Source: Atlantibacter subterraneus (lineage in GTDB: Bacteria; Pseudomonadota; Gammaproteobacteria; Enterobacterales; Enterobacteriaceae). Taken from it: 64,000 nt of DNA. The DNA is taken from assembly GCF_007570865.1 (NCBI RefSeq), contig NZ_VLPS01000001.1, positions 806,001-870,000 of the forward strand. Direction: 5' to 3'. Numbering within the stretch: the stretch's first letter is position 1; each line of letters starts with the position of its first letter. This document shows, piece after piece, positions 36,528 to 47,610 of this stretch. Made by a program: the position numbers and the translations under genes. The notes under the pieces were generated by a model that was not told the origin of the DNA, did not search any database, and was given only the letters and a program-made list of their open reading frames with translations.

Positions 36528-36811
36528 TACCACCTTTTGGTTTTCACGTTGTGTACATGCAGATGTTCGCCTTGCTTGATTGCCGAGACCACGCGGCCAA
36601 TGTCTTCGCCATATTTAATGACTGAATCATTGACGGCGAGATCGCGGATCGCCAGCTTATGGCCGATAGGGATGTCATTTTTCACTTCAAATTCAATGGT
36701 CTTGTTCTGGTCCATAATCCAGCCGGTCAGCTTCTGTCCGGCTTCGACGCCCTCTATGACCACCACGCCTACTGAATCACCGTCATCGTGTACAACAAAA
36801 TCGATACTCAT
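36527..36811 (-). CDS. suyA: (2R)-sulfolactate sulfo-lyase small subunit
   Basis: This 94-residue SAF/UxaA N-terminal domain begins [16 protein letters not shown] and contains [12 protein letters not shown], as in the small subunits of sulfo-lyase. GGAGG precedes the ATG. It is the first gene of the minus-strand operon suyA-suyB-symporter-Ldh. The operator candidate at 36844-36857 lies 33 bases before the start. Confidence 0.8.
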   Translation of the reverse strand: MSIDFVVHDDGDSVGVVVIEGVEAGQKLTGWIMDQNKTIEFEVKNDIPIGHKLAIRDLAVNDSVIKYGEDIGRVVSAIKQGEHLHVHNVKTKRW

Positions 36812-36843
36812 GTTCGCCTCCGTTTAGTGCACATTAAATCAAC

Positions 36844-36857
36844 TCATGTATATGACA
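36844..36857. promoter_or_regulatory. operator candidate at the suyA promoter
   Basis: TCATGTATATGACA, identical to the site at 37135. The arms TCAT / ATGA are inverted around GTAT. It overlaps the presumed suyA -10 region, fitting repression by the GntR protein. Confidence 0.55.
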
Positions 36858-36988
36858 TATATTAAATGACTTTAAAGGGGCAAATTTATTTTCCTCTGAT
36901 GGCGGTTTTTTGAGATCCGGCTCACGAATAGCGGGGTATCGCCCGCAGGCTGCTGACAGGGAAAAGGGTTAATCGTTTAAATCGATGA

Positions 36989-38518
<1,530 letters not shown>

Positions 38519-38527
38519 GGAATTACT

Positions 38528-39283
38528 ATGCAACCTTCAGCTCTGTTTGATTTGACCGGCAAAACCGCGCTGGTCACCGGCGGCGGTAGCGGGATCGGCG
38601 CAGCGATGGCCGAAGCGCTGGCGCAGTCCGGGGCGACGGTGATTATCGCCGCCCGGCGCGAAGGCCAACTGGCCGAAACCGTCCAGCGCCTGTCAGCCGC
38701 GGGTGGGCGCGCCAGTTACCTGTGCGCGGATATCACCCAAAAAGCGGATATCGACAAACTGGCGGCGGCCTGCGGCGCGGTGGATATCCTGGTCAACGCG
38801 GCGGGCGTCAATTTGCGCCAGCCGTTTGAAGAGGTCAGCGAGTCGGCGTGGGACCAACAGCTGGCGCTGCATCTCAAAGCGCCGTTTTTCCTGACCCAGG
38901 CGCTGGCCCCGGGCATGGCCCGGCGGCGCTGGGGGCGGATTATTAATATTGCCTCGCTTCAGTCGACGCGAGCGTTTGCCAACAGCGCGCCCTACGGCGC
39001 AGGCAAGGGCGGCGTGGTGCAGCTAACGCGGGCCATCGCGCAACGCTGGGGGCGTGACGGCGTCACGTGCAACGCCATTGGGCCGGGCTTTTTCCCCACC
39101 GCGTTAACCGGGCCGGTATTTGCTGACGACGCGCTGCGTGAACGTCACGCGCAGCACACCTGTCTGGGGCGCAACGGCGAGATGGAAGATCTGTTTGGCG
39201 TGACGCTGTTTCTCGCCAGCAACGCCAGCGCCTATATCACCGGGCAAACCCTGATGGTCGACGGCGGATATAGCGCCATTTGA
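38528..39283 (+). CDS. SDR-family oxidoreductase (DHPS dehydrogenase candidate)
   Basis: This 251-residue short-chain dehydrogenase has the cofactor motif TGGGSGIG at about residue 17 and the active site Ser/YGAGK (about 142-160). The C-terminus ends MVDGGYSAI, typical of the family. Next to hpsN it would catalyse one step of DHPS stereoisomer interconversion through the 2-keto compound, the role given to HpsO/HpsP in Cupriavidus. Which of the two it is cannot be told. Confidence 0.75.
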   Translation: MQPSALFDLTGKTALVTGGGSGIGAAMAEALAQSGATVIIAARREGQLAETVQRLSAAGGRASYLCADITQKADIDKLAAACGAVDILVNAAGVNLRQPFEEVSESAWDQQLALHLKAPFFLTQALAPGMARRRWGRIINIASLQSTRAFANSAPYGAGKGGVVQLTRAIAQRWGRDGVTCNAIGPGFFPTALTGPVFADDALRERHAQHTCLGRNGEMEDLFGVTLFLASNASAYITGQTLMVDGGYSAI

Positions 39284-39313
39284 TCTCTTCTATTCAGCGC
39301 AGAGGAACACATC

Positions 39314-40642
39314 ATGCAAAAACCCGCTGCCGGTAACCTGCGACGCGTTACGGTGTCCAGCCTGTTCGGTTCGACCATTGAATGGTATGACTTCTTTCTC
39401 TACGGCACCGTCGCCGGGATGGTGTTTAACAAACTCTATTTCCCGGAAGGCGATCCGTTTATCACCACGCTGCTTTCCTACGGCGTGTTCGCCATCGGCT
39501 TTTTGACCCGGCCCCTCGGGGCGATTATTTTCGGCCACTTCGGCGACACCCTGGGCCGCAAAAATATGCTGATCCTGACGCTGGTGATCATGGGCGGCGC
39601 GACGGTGGTGATAGGGCTGATACCCAGCTATCAGCAGATTGGCCTGTGGGCACCGTGTTTACTGATTGCCTGTCGCATGATTCAGGGCATCGGCCTCGGC
39701 GGCGAATGGGGCGGTGCGGTGCTGATGACCTATGAATCGGCCCCGGAAAAGAACCGCGCGTTCTTCGCCAGTATTCCCCAGGTCGGCATGTCTCTCGGGC
39801 TGCTGCTGGCCTCCGGCGCGATTGGCCTGGCGTCGTTCACGCTCTCCGATGAGGACTTTATGTCCTGGGGCTGGCGCGTGCCGTTCCTGCTCAGCGGGGT
39901 GTTTGTGATTATCGGCACCTACATCCGTAAAAACGTGGCGGAAACCGAGGACTTCCTGAAAGCCAAAGAAAAGCAAAAAGATGCGCCGAAGCGTATCCCG
40001 CTGGTGGAATTGTTCCGCACCCATACCCGGCTGGTATTCACCTGCATGGGGATGCGCCTGATCGACGGGGTGTTCTTTAACATCTTTGGGGTGTTTTCAC
40101 TGACTTACCTGACGCAGACCCTGGACATTCCGCGCGACCAGGCGATTGTGGCGATACTCGGCAGCGCCTTTGTGATGAGCTTCTTTATTCCGTTCTGGGG
40201 CTACATGGCGGACCGCTGGGGACGGGCGCGGGTCTACGCCATGGGAGCGGCGCTGTCCGGGCTGTCGGCCTTCCCGGCTTTTGCGATTATGCATTACAAC
40301 GCGGATCAAATCTGGCTGGTGTGGGCAGCGATCATCGTGCCGTTCGGGATTTTCCATGCGGCGGTGTTTGGCACCATGTCGTCGGTCTATTCGGAGTGTT
40401 TCGACGCGTCGGTGCGCTATACCGGCATTTCGTTTGCCTACCAGATTTCCGGCGTCTTCGCCGGGGGCTTAACGCCGGTGCTGGCGACCCTGTTCTCTGA
40501 ATCGCTGGGCGGCGAGCCGTGGCTCATCTGCGCCTACGTGCTGGTTATCGGCCTGATCAGCGCCGCCTGCGCGGTGTATCTGTGGCGACGCACCCACGGC
40601 GCGGGCCGTGTGGCGATCGCCCAATCCGTAATGATTAAGTGA
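39314..40642 (+). CDS. MFS transporter, metabolite:H+ symporter type (HpsU-like)
   Basis: This 442-residue carrier has twelve predicted membrane segments. The family motifs are IEWYDFFLYG near the N-terminus, FGDTLGRKN between TM2 and TM3, and GIGLGGEWGG in TM4. This is the ProP/KgtP/ShiA subfamily. In the hps operon it most likely brings in DHPS. GAGGAAC precedes the ATG. Confidence 0.85.
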   Translation: MQKPAAGNLRRVTVSSLFGSTIEWYDFFLYGTVAGMVFNKLYFPEGDPFITTLLSYGVFAIGFLTRPLGAIIFGHFGDTLGRKNMLILTLVIMGGATVVIGLIPSYQQIGLWAPCLLIACRMIQGIGLGGEWGGAVLMTYESAPEKNRAFFASIPQVGMSLGLLLASGAIGLASFTLSDEDFMSWGWRVPFLLSGVFVIIGTYIRKNVAETEDFLKAKEKQKDAPKRIPLVELFRTHTRLVFTCMGMRLIDGVFFNIFGVFSLTYLTQTLDIPRDQAIVAILGSAFVMSFFIPFWGYMADRWGRARVYAMGAALSGLSAFPAFAIMHYNADQIWLVWAAIIVPFGIFHAAVFGTMSSVYSECFDASVRYTGISFAYQISGVFAGGLTPVLATLFSESLGGEPWLICAYVLVIGLISAACAVYLWRRTHGAGRVAIAQSVMIK

Positions 40643-40648
40643 GGATGC

Positions 40649-41656
40649 ATGAAAGCACTTGTCTATACCCGCCCGCTGGGCGTTGAGATTCAGGAGCGGC
40701 CTTATCCGCAACTGCCGGAAGGCGGTGACCAGGTGGTGATCCGCATTGCCGCCGCCGGGATTTGCGGCTCGGATATGCACGCCTTTCACGGCAAAGATCC
40801 GCGCCGCCAGCCAGGGCTGGTGCTGGGGCATGAGCTGTCTGGCGAAATCGTCGAAAGCCAGTCGCCGCGCTTTACGCCGGGCCAGCGGGTCACCGCCAAT
40901 CCGCTGATCACCTGCGGGCAATGCGATTACTGCCGGGAAGGGCGCGACAACCTGTGCAGCGACCGCCATATGATCGGCATGGACTGGCCGGGCGCGTTCG
41001 CCGAATACATAGCGATCCCTGCGGCCTCGGTGGTGGCGCTGCCTGATGGATTATCCTTGCAGGACGCGGCAATCACCGAACCCGCCGCTACCGTGGTGCA
41101 CGCCCTGCGCCTGACGCAGCAGGCGATGCAGATGCCGCTGGCCGATGCCAGAGTGCTGGTGATCGGCGGCGGGGCTATCGGTCTGCTGACGGTGCTGGTG
41201 CTGCGGGCCTGGGGATGCCGACAAATCACCCTGGCAGAAACCAACCCGCTGCGCGCCAACACCGCGCAGCAGTATACCGGCTGCGAGTGCGTGAGCCCCA
41301 TCGAGCAGGCGATTGATGAATCCAGCCGTCAGGTGGTGATTGACGCGGTGGGGTCCGCCATCACCCGCAAGCTGGCGATCAAAACCGTCAAGCCGGGCGG
41401 CGTGGTGATGCATATCGGTTTGCAGGACTGGGACAGCGAAATTGATATGCGCAAAATCACCCTTGGGGAGATCACGCTGCTGGGCACCTACACCTACACC
41501 ATGGAAGATTTTCACTTAACGCTGTCGATGCTGGAGCAGGGCGCATTTGGCACGCTGGGCTGGATAGAACAGCGAGAGCTGCTGGACGGACAGCTGGCGT
41601 TTGATGACCTGGAGTTTCAGCGGGTGTCATCCGCGAAAATCTTACTCATCCCCTGA
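40649..41656 (+). CDS. zinc-binding alcohol dehydrogenase (DHPS dehydrogenase candidate)
   Basis: This 335-residue medium-chain dehydrogenase has catalytic zinc residues in GICGSDMHAFHG and GHELSGE, structural-zinc cysteines CGQCDYCREGRDNLC (about 91-105), and the NAD site VIGGGAIGL (about 171-179). It follows the MFS gene by 6 bases. It is likely the partner of the SDR in converting (S)-DHPS to (R)-DHPS. Confidence 0.8.
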   Translation: MKALVYTRPLGVEIQERPYPQLPEGGDQVVIRIAAAGICGSDMHAFHGKDPRRQPGLVLGHELSGEIVESQSPRFTPGQRVTANPLITCGQCDYCREGRDNLCSDRHMIGMDWPGAFAEYIAIPAASVVALPDGLSLQDAAITEPAATVVHALRLTQQAMQMPLADARVLVIGGGAIGLLTVLVLRAWGCRQITLAETNPLRANTAQQYTGCECVSPIEQAIDESSRQVVIDAVGSAITRKLAIKTVKPGGVVMHIGLQDWDSEIDMRKITLGEITLLGTYTYTMEDFHLTLSMLEQGAFGTLGWIEQRELLDGQLAFDDLEFQRVSSAKILLIP

Positions 41657-41670
41657 CGGTAAGACGGTAA

Positions 41671-41700
41671 AAAGAGAGCGGCAAAAAAGCCGCTCTCTTT
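41671..41700. terminator. strong bidirectional terminator after the hps operon
   Basis: A 12-base perfect stem, AAAGAGAGCGGC / GCCGCTCTCTTT, with an A6 loop. It serves both the hps operon and the converging ene-reductase gene. Confidence 0.75.
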
Positions 41701-41708
41701 ATATGTGA

Positions 41709-42764
41709 TTAACCTAACGGCGGATAATCGGTATATCCCGTTGCGCCAGGTGCATAGATAGTGGCGTTATTCAGCTCGTTAAACGGCCCTTGCTGGCTAA
41801 AACGCGCCACCAGGTCGGGGTTAGCGATATACAGTTTGCCGAACGCGGCGGCATCCGCGTCGCCACGTTCAATCAGCGCTTCCGCCGACTGCCGGGTCAG
41901 CCCTTCATTGGCAATCCACGCGCCGGTGAACTTCTGTTTCACCTGTGGCCCCACGCGACCGGGGAAGTCCTGCGATTCGCGGGCGAAGATATAGGCCACA
42001 TTGCGCAGGCTGAGCTGTTCCGCCACGTAGCTGAACAGCGCCAGCGGGTTACTGTCTTCCATGGAATAGGAGTTGGACATCAAATTCAGATGCACGCCCA
42101 GCCGGTCGGCGGGCCAGACGTCAAGCACCGCGTCCACGGCTTCCAGCAAAAAGCGGGCGCGATTTTCAATGCTGCCGCCGTAGCGATCGGTACGCTTGTT
42201 GGAGCCGTCATGCAGGAACTGATCGAACAGATAACCGTTGGCGGCATGGATTTCCACGCCGTCGAACCCGGCGCGTTTGGCGTTTTGTGCCGCACGCACA
42301 AAATCCGCCACGATGGCCGGGATCTCTTCGGTTTCCAGCGCGCGCGGGGTTTCATACGGGCGCTGGGGGCGCACGGTGGTGACATGACCTTCCGGCGCGA
42401 TGGCGCTGGGGGCGACCGGCAGTTCGCCGTCGAGGAATATCGGGTCGGAAACGCGGCCCACGTGCCAGAGCTGACTGACGATTTTACCGTCCGCCGCATG
42501 CACCGCATCGACGATCTCTTTCCACGCCTGCACCTGTTTTTCCGACCAGATGCCCGGCGTATTGGGGTAGCCGACGCCCTGTGGCGTAACCGAAGTGGCT
42601 TCGGTGAAGATCAGCCCGGCGCTGGCGCGCTGGACGTAATATTCTTTGGTCAGCGGGCCGGGCGCGCGATCGTCTACCGCACGCATGCGGGTCAACGGGG
42701 CCATTACGATGCGGTTTTTCAGCGCAAGCGCGCCGATTTTTACGGGGTCATACAGGGTTGGCAT
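41709..42764 (-). CDS. Old Yellow Enzyme family alkene reductase
   Basis: This 351-residue FMN enzyme of the classical NemA type has APLTRMRA near the N-terminus, the substrate-binding pair in VEIHAANGYL (His/Asn, about 180-189) and RYGGSIENRARF (about 210-221). It reduces activated alkenes or nitro esters with NAD(P)H. It is downstream of a LysR regulator gene in the same direction. Confidence 0.9.
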   Translation of the reverse strand: MPTLYDPVKIGALALKNRIVMAPLTRMRAVDDRAPGPLTKEYYVQRASAGLIFTEATSVTPQGVGYPNTPGIWSEKQVQAWKEIVDAVHAADGKIVSQLWHVGRVSDPIFLDGELPVAPSAIAPEGHVTTVRPQRPYETPRALETEEIPAIVADFVRAAQNAKRAGFDGVEIHAANGYLFDQFLHDGSNKRTDRYGGSIENRARFLLEAVDAVLDVWPADRLGVHLNLMSNSYSMEDSNPLALFSYVAEQLSLRNVAYIFARESQDFPGRVGPQVKQKFTGAWIANEGLTRQSAEALIERGDADAAAFGKLYIANPDLVARFSQQGPFNELNNATIYAPGATGYTDYPPLG

Positions 42765-42855
42765 AGGTTTCTCCGGGTCTGAATCGTGCCCTCATTATGG
42801 ACGCCCGGAGAAACGGCGGTTATCACTTTATGCGCTTAATTATTCCCGCCGGTGC

Positions 42856-43776
42856 TTACAGCGGCATGGATTTTCTGATCGAGGCTAACAGCAACTGCGC
42901 GCCCGCCGAGAGCGGTTTATCGACGCGGGTCAGAATGCCGATGGGTTCACCCACGCCGGGGTTGGCGATGGGCAGGGCGATCAGGGTGTTCTGGCGCAAA
43001 TCCTCTTTCACCGCGCCGGACGGCACAAACCACACGTAGTCGTAATCCACGGTTAGCTGGCGCGACAGCGATGCGGAGAGCGTCTCAATGCAGGAGTTCG
43101 GCAGCTTGCAGTTCTGGCTCGCCAGCAGTGCGTCGGCGTGCTGACGCGGCGCGGTGCCTTTCGGGGAGATCACCACCGGCCACTCCAGCACCCGGCTCAG
43201 GGTAATGGTATCGGCTAACAGCGGGTGATTAGGGCGCACCACCAGCTTCATCGACTCCAGAAACAGCAGCTCATAATTAAGCCCGGTCATCATTTCCGGG
43301 TCGGACATGCGCCCAATGCCTAAATCCAGCTCGCCGGATTTCAGGCCCGACAGCAGCATCGGGTTATTCATGGTAGCGACCTGGAGGGTCAGGTTGGTTT
43401 GCTGCTTGTGAAACGGGCCGATCACCGCAGGCAGAATGCCCAGCGCGGCGGTAGGCAGCGCGCCGATGCGCACTACGTCTTTGGATTGTTCTTCTTTGCG
43501 CGACAGGGACTGCCCGGCGTGGTTTAGCGCATCCAGCACTTTAATGGCGTGGGTGAGGAACTGCTCGCCCACCAGCGTCAGCTGCGCGCCCAGGCGGCCG
43601 CGATCGAACAGGCGCTCTCCCGTGAGTTGCTCAAGTTCATTGAGCGTTTTTGATAAGGCAGGCTGGCTTAAGTTAAGGGTTTCTGCCGCACGCCCCAGCG
43701 TTCCCTGTTGAGCGACGGCGACGAATGTATGTAAATGGCGCAAACGAATGCGCTGACTGAACAAACCGTTTTTTTC
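42856..43776 (-). CDS. LysR-family regulator (PcaQ/GbpR-like)
   Basis: This 306-residue protein has an N-terminal winged helix (RLRHLHTFVAVAQQGTLGRA, then LSQPALSKTLNELE) and a substrate-binding effector domain. The ATG at 43776 is chosen because the HTH then starts at the normal distance; the frame is open 72 bases further upstream. It may control the ene-reductase gene downstream or ydcJ, from which it diverges. Confidence 0.82.
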   Translation of the reverse strand, partial: EKNGLFSQRIRLRHLHTFVAVAQQGTLGRAAETLNLSQPALSKTLNELEQLTGERLFDRGRLGAQLTLVGEQFLTHAIKVLDALNHAGQSLSRKEEQSKDVVRIGALPTAALGILPAVIGPFHKQQTNLTLQVATMNNPMLLSGLKSGELDLGIGRMSDPEMMTGLNYELLFLESMKLVVRPNHPLLADTITLSRVLEWPVVISPKGTAPRQHADALLASQNCKLPNSCIETLSASLSRQLTVDYDYVWFVPSGAVKEDLRQNTLIALPIANPGVGEPIGILTRVDKPLSAGAQLLLASIRKSMPL

Positions 43777-44061
43777 CATAAGCGATGTTAAAAACGAAAC
43801 GTGATCCGTGACAAGAAAAGTTGTGTGATTTTGATAACTTGATAGCAAATAATAATTAACATTACGGCATTTAAATTAACAAAACAACGCGGATATATGC
43901 TAATTATTGGGTATTTGCCCAGGAGTTGTCTGAAGATCAAATCCGGCGTTCGGCTTATAAAATCATCACCCTGGCCTGAGATCACAGATTCCACATTCTT
44001 CCCGTCAACGTATTCCGTCGTTTCCTACAATCTCAGCAATATTCACTGGAGAAATGACATC

Positions 44062-45405
44062 ATGGCGAACAGCATCACGGCAGATGAGATTCGGGAACAA
44101 TTTTCGCAGGCTATGTCAGCGATGTACCAGAAAGAGGTACCCCAGTACGGCACGCTGCTTGAGCTGGTGGCGGATGTGAACCTGGCGGTGCTGGAAAATA
44201 ATCCGCAACTGCATGAACAACTGGTCAATGCCGACGAACTGGCGCGCCTGAATGTGGAGCGCCACGGGGCAATCCGGGTCGGAACGGCGGAGGAGTTATC
44301 CACGCTGCGCCGGGTGTTCGCGGTGCTGGGCATGTATCCGGTGGGTTATTACGATCTTTCTCAGGCGGGCGTACCGGTACACTCCACGGCATTTCGCCCC
44401 ATCGACGATACCGCGCTGCAACGCAACCCGTTTCGCGTGTTTACCTCGCTGCTGCGCCTCGAACTGATCGAGGATCAGAAACTGCGCCAGAAAGCCGCCC
44501 GCATTCTCGCCGCCCGGGATATTTTCACGCCGCGCTGCCGCGAGCTGCTGGATATCTGTGATGCGCAGGGCGGGCTGGATGACAAACAGGCGAAAGAGTT
44601 TGTCCGGGAAGCGCTGGAAACCTTCCGCTGGCACAGCCATGCCACCGTCGATAGCGAAACCTATCAGGCGCTGAACAAGGCCCATCGGCTGATTGCCGAT
44701 GTGGTGTCGTTTCGCGGCTGTCACATCAACCACCTGACGCCGCGCACGCTGGATATCGACCGCGTCCAGTCGCTGATGCCGGAATACGGCATCGAACCGA
44801 AGATGATTATCGAAGGCCCGCCGCGCCGGGAGATCCCCATCCTGCTGCGCCAGACCAGCTTTAAAGCGCTGGAAGAGCCGATTATGTTTAACGGCGAGCA
44901 TCACGGTACCCATACTGCCCGTTTCGGCGAAATCGAACAGCGCGGCATTGCGCTGACCCCGAAGGGCCGGGCGCTGTATGACAAACTGCTGGGCGAGGCG
45001 GGCAGTGGCAGTGATAACCTGACCCATCAGCTCCATTTGCAGGAGGTGTTCCGGGCGTTTCCCGACAGCGACATGCTGCTGCGCCATCAGGGGCTGGCCT
45101 ATTTCCGCTATCGCCTGACGCCGGTTGGGGAAACCCACCGTAAGCAGATCAATCCCGGCGACGACCCGCAGGCGCTGATTGAGCGCGGTTGGATCACCGC
45201 CCAGCCAATTATTTATGAAGATTTTCTGCCAGTCAGCGCGGCAGGGATTTTCCAGTCTAACCTGGGCGATGAAGCGCGCGGGCGCAGCCACGGCAACGCC
45301 AGCCGCGATGCGTTCGAAGAGGCGCTGGGCTGCCCGGTGCAGGATGAATTTGCGCTGTATCAGGAAGCGTCCGATCGCAGCAAACGCCGTTGCGGTTTGC
45401 TGTAA
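44062..45405 (+). CDS. ydcJ: 2-oxoadipate dioxygenase/decarboxylase (YdcJ/HglS, DUF1338)
   Basis: This 447-residue protein is close to E. coli YdcJ over its full length (MANSITADEIREQFSQAM at the start, RSKRRCGLL at the end). HglS enzymes convert 2-oxoadipate to 2-hydroxyglutarate with Fe(II); metal-binding His are seen in HGAIRVG, VHSTAFRP and HINHLTPRTLD. The ATG at 44062 fits the family; the frame is open further upstream. Confidence 0.92.
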   Translation: MANSITADEIREQFSQAMSAMYQKEVPQYGTLLELVADVNLAVLENNPQLHEQLVNADELARLNVERHGAIRVGTAEELSTLRRVFAVLGMYPVGYYDLSQAGVPVHSTAFRPIDDTALQRNPFRVFTSLLRLELIEDQKLRQKAARILAARDIFTPRCRELLDICDAQGGLDDKQAKEFVREALETFRWHSHATVDSETYQALNKAHRLIADVVSFRGCHINHLTPRTLDIDRVQSLMPEYGIEPKMIIEGPPRREIPILLRQTSFKALEEPIMFNGEHHGTHTARFGEIEQRGIALTPKGRALYDKLLGEAGSGSDNLTHQLHLQEVFRAFPDSDMLLRHQGLAYFRYRLTPVGETHRKQINPGDDPQALIERGWITAQPIIYEDFLPVSAAGIFQSNLGDEARGRSHGNASRDAFEEALGCPVQDEFALYQEASDRSKRRCGLL

Positions 45406-45444
45406 ACGCGCTTTACATCCCCGGAAGGATCAGGCGCTATCACG

Positions 45445-46302
45445 TCAGTCTGGAGTAAGCAACTGCGCGACAAACGCTGCCATCGGTTCGCTCTCCAGCG
45501 GCGCATCGCGCAGTACCAGACGGTAGCTGGCCCCGGTTTTCACGCTCTGCGGGAATGGCCGGATCAGCCGGCCAGCGCGTAAATCCTCCGCCACCAGCCG
45601 CTCATCGGCAATCGCCACGCCAAAACCCTGGATCGCCGCGCTAATGGCTAAATCCATGGTATCGAAGTGTTGATTTTTACGCATAGCCGGGCGCGGTGAC
45701 GCCTGCTGGGCCAGCCACAGCGACCAGTCGGTTTTATCCCGGGTGGGATGCAAAAACGTCAACGGTGCCAGCGCGTCCAGCGCAGCGGGAGGTTCAGTGG
45801 TGAGCGCAGGGCTGAGCACCGGCGTTAACGCCTCGTCAAACAGCAAAAAACCCTGGGTTTTGTGCGCGCCGAAAATAATCGCCGCGTCGTAGGGCTCGGT
45901 TTTGAAATTGACGTCATGATCGGTGGTGGTGGTGAGCGTTACCTGCACGTCGCTGAGCGTTTTTTCCAGCTGCATCAGCTTTGGCACCAGCCAGCGGATG
46001 GCGCAGGTCGGGGCTTTCAGGCGGATGACGTTGTGCTGCTGGCGCGCCTGCTCGGCGGTGGTCATTAGCTGTTCCCACGCGCTTTGCAGTTCCGGCAGCA
46101 GGGCGCTGCCCTGTGGCGTCAGCCGCAGACCGCGCGCGTGGCGCTCAAACAGCGCAAAGCCGAACCAGCTTTCCAGCGCGGCGATTTTACGGCTTACCGC
46201 GCCCTGGGTCAGATACAGCGTACGCGCCGCGTGGGTGAGATTAAGGTGGCGGGCGGTGACCAGAAACGCCTCAAGCGCATTTAATGGAAGAGTGCGGCGC
46301 GT
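45445..46302 (-). CDS. LysR-family regulator (GcvA-like)
   Basis: This 285-residue regulator starts MTRRTLPLNALEAFLVTARH after AGGGAG. The HTH includes LTQGAVSRKIAALE. It diverges from the aminotransferase/binding-protein pair with 125 bases between, so it probably controls that pair. The effector is unknown. Confidence 0.82.
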   Translation of the reverse strand, partial: TRRTLPLNALEAFLVTARHLNLTHAARTLYLTQGAVSRKIAALESWFGFALFERHARGLRLTPQGSALLPELQSAWEQLMTTAEQARQQHNVIRLKAPTCAIRWLVPKLMQLEKTLSDVQVTLTTTTDHDVNFKTEPYDAAIIFGAHKTQGFLLFDEALTPVLSPALTTEPPAALDALAPLTFLHPTRDKTDWSLWLAQQASPRPAMRKNQHFDTMDLAISAAIQGFGVAIADERLVAEDLRAGRLIRPFPQSVKTGASYRLVLRDAPLESEPMAAFVAQLLTPD

Positions 46303-46427
46303 CATAACGACTCCCTGAAATCCTGAGCTATGCAATTTTTGCATGGCTATTATGACAACAAATCGGTTGTAGAGCTATCGCGCTGCGGTTTGAATAGTTA
46401 TGCACTCAAAACGAGAAAGGAACCATT

Positions 46428-47597
46428 ATGTCCCATCACACGCCGGTACAATTACGCTCCAAACTGCCCGATGTCGGCACCACCATTTTTACCGTGATTG
46501 GCCAGCTTTCCGCCCAACACCAGGCGATTAATCTTTCTCAGGGTGCGCCTAATTTTCCGTGCGATCCGCAGTTGATTGCCGGGGTCACCCGGGCGATGGA
46601 AGCCAACCGCAACCAGTACGCGCCGATGACCGGGCTGGTCACTCTCAAAACGCTAATCGCTGAAAAAGTCGCGGCGCTGTACGGCGCCAACTACGACGCC
46701 GACAGCGAAGTGCTGATCACCGCCAGCGCCAGCGAAGGGATTTACTGCGCCATCAGCGGGCTGGTGCATCCGGGGGATGAAGTCATTTATTTCGAACCGT
46801 CGTTCGACAGCTATGCGCCGATTGTCCGGTTGCAGGGCGCGACGCCGGTTGCCATCAAGCTCACGGTGCCGGATTTCGCCGTGGACTGGGATGAAGTGCA
46901 GGCCGCGATTACGCCGCGCACCCGGATGATTATCGTCAACACGCCGCATAACCCGAGCGGCCAGGTGTTCAGCCGCGACGATCTGGAGAAGCTCGCCGCG
47001 ATCACCCGCAATACCGATATCGTCATTTTGTCTGATGAAGTGTACGAACACATCGTGTTTGACGGGCTGAAGCACCACGGTATGGCGACCCATCCGGCGC
47101 TGGCGGAGCGCAGCGTGATTATCTCCTCGTTCGGCAAAACTTTTCACGTCACCGGCTGGCGCGTGGGCTATTGCCTGGCACCGGCGGCACTGATGGATGA
47201 AGTGATTAAAGTGCATCAGTTCCTGATGTTTTCCGCCGATACGCCGATGCAGTACGCCTTCGCCGACTATATGAGCGACCCGGCGCGCTACCTGTCGCTG
47301 GGCGAATTTTACCAGCGCAAACGCGATTTAATGCAAACGCTGCTGGCGGAATCGCCGTTTACACTGCTGCCGAGCGCCGGATCGTTCTTCCTGCTGGCGA
47401 GCTATGAACATTTCAGCGATGAAAGCGACGGCGAGATGGTGAAACGGCTGATCGTGGATTATGGTGTAGCAACGATTCCGCTGTCGGCGTTCTACACCGA
47501 CGGAACCGATAATAAATTGATTCGCCTCTCTTTTGCCAAAGATGAAGCGACGTTACGGGCAGGGGCGCAGGCGCTCTGCCAGGTTAAGCCACGCTAA
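46428..47597 (+). CDS. PLP-dependent aminotransferase (YbdL-like)
   Basis: This 389-residue class I/II aminotransferase resembles methionine aminotransferase YbdL. The N-terminus has INLSQGAPNFPCD, the PLP pocket has NTPHNPSG and SDEVYEH, and the cofactor Lys is in SSFGKTFHVTGWRVGY (about residue 238). It is in one transcript with a binding-protein gene 13 bases downstream. Confidence 0.88.
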   Translation: MSHHTPVQLRSKLPDVGTTIFTVIGQLSAQHQAINLSQGAPNFPCDPQLIAGVTRAMEANRNQYAPMTGLVTLKTLIAEKVAALYGANYDADSEVLITASASEGIYCAISGLVHPGDEVIYFEPSFDSYAPIVRLQGATPVAIKLTVPDFAVDWDEVQAAITPRTRMIIVNTPHNPSGQVFSRDDLEKLAAITRNTDIVILSDEVYEHIVFDGLKHHGMATHPALAERSVIISSFGKTFHVTGWRVGYCLAPAALMDEVIKVHQFLMFSADTPMQYAFADYMSDPARYLSLGEFYQRKRDLMQTLLAESPFTLLPSAGSFFLLASYEHFSDESDGEMVKRLIVDYGVATIPLSAFYTDGTDNKLIRLSFAKDEATLRAGAQALCQVKPR

Positions 47598-47610
47598 GAA
47601 GGGGAACACA

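Noticed and set aside
35355-36811. Altronate or galactarate dehydratase for the two UxaA-family genes
   Set aside because: Not excluded, but the split into 94 and 390 residues and the hpsN-like, SDR, ADH and Ldh neighbours fit sulfo-lyase better.
41790-42782. 330-codon plus-strand frame opposite the ene-reductase gene
   Set aside because: Shadow of a certain gene; the translated protein is low in hydrophobic order and shows no known motif.
44296-45291. 331-codon minus-strand frame opposite ydcJ
   Set aside because: Antisense shadow of a conserved enzyme gene.
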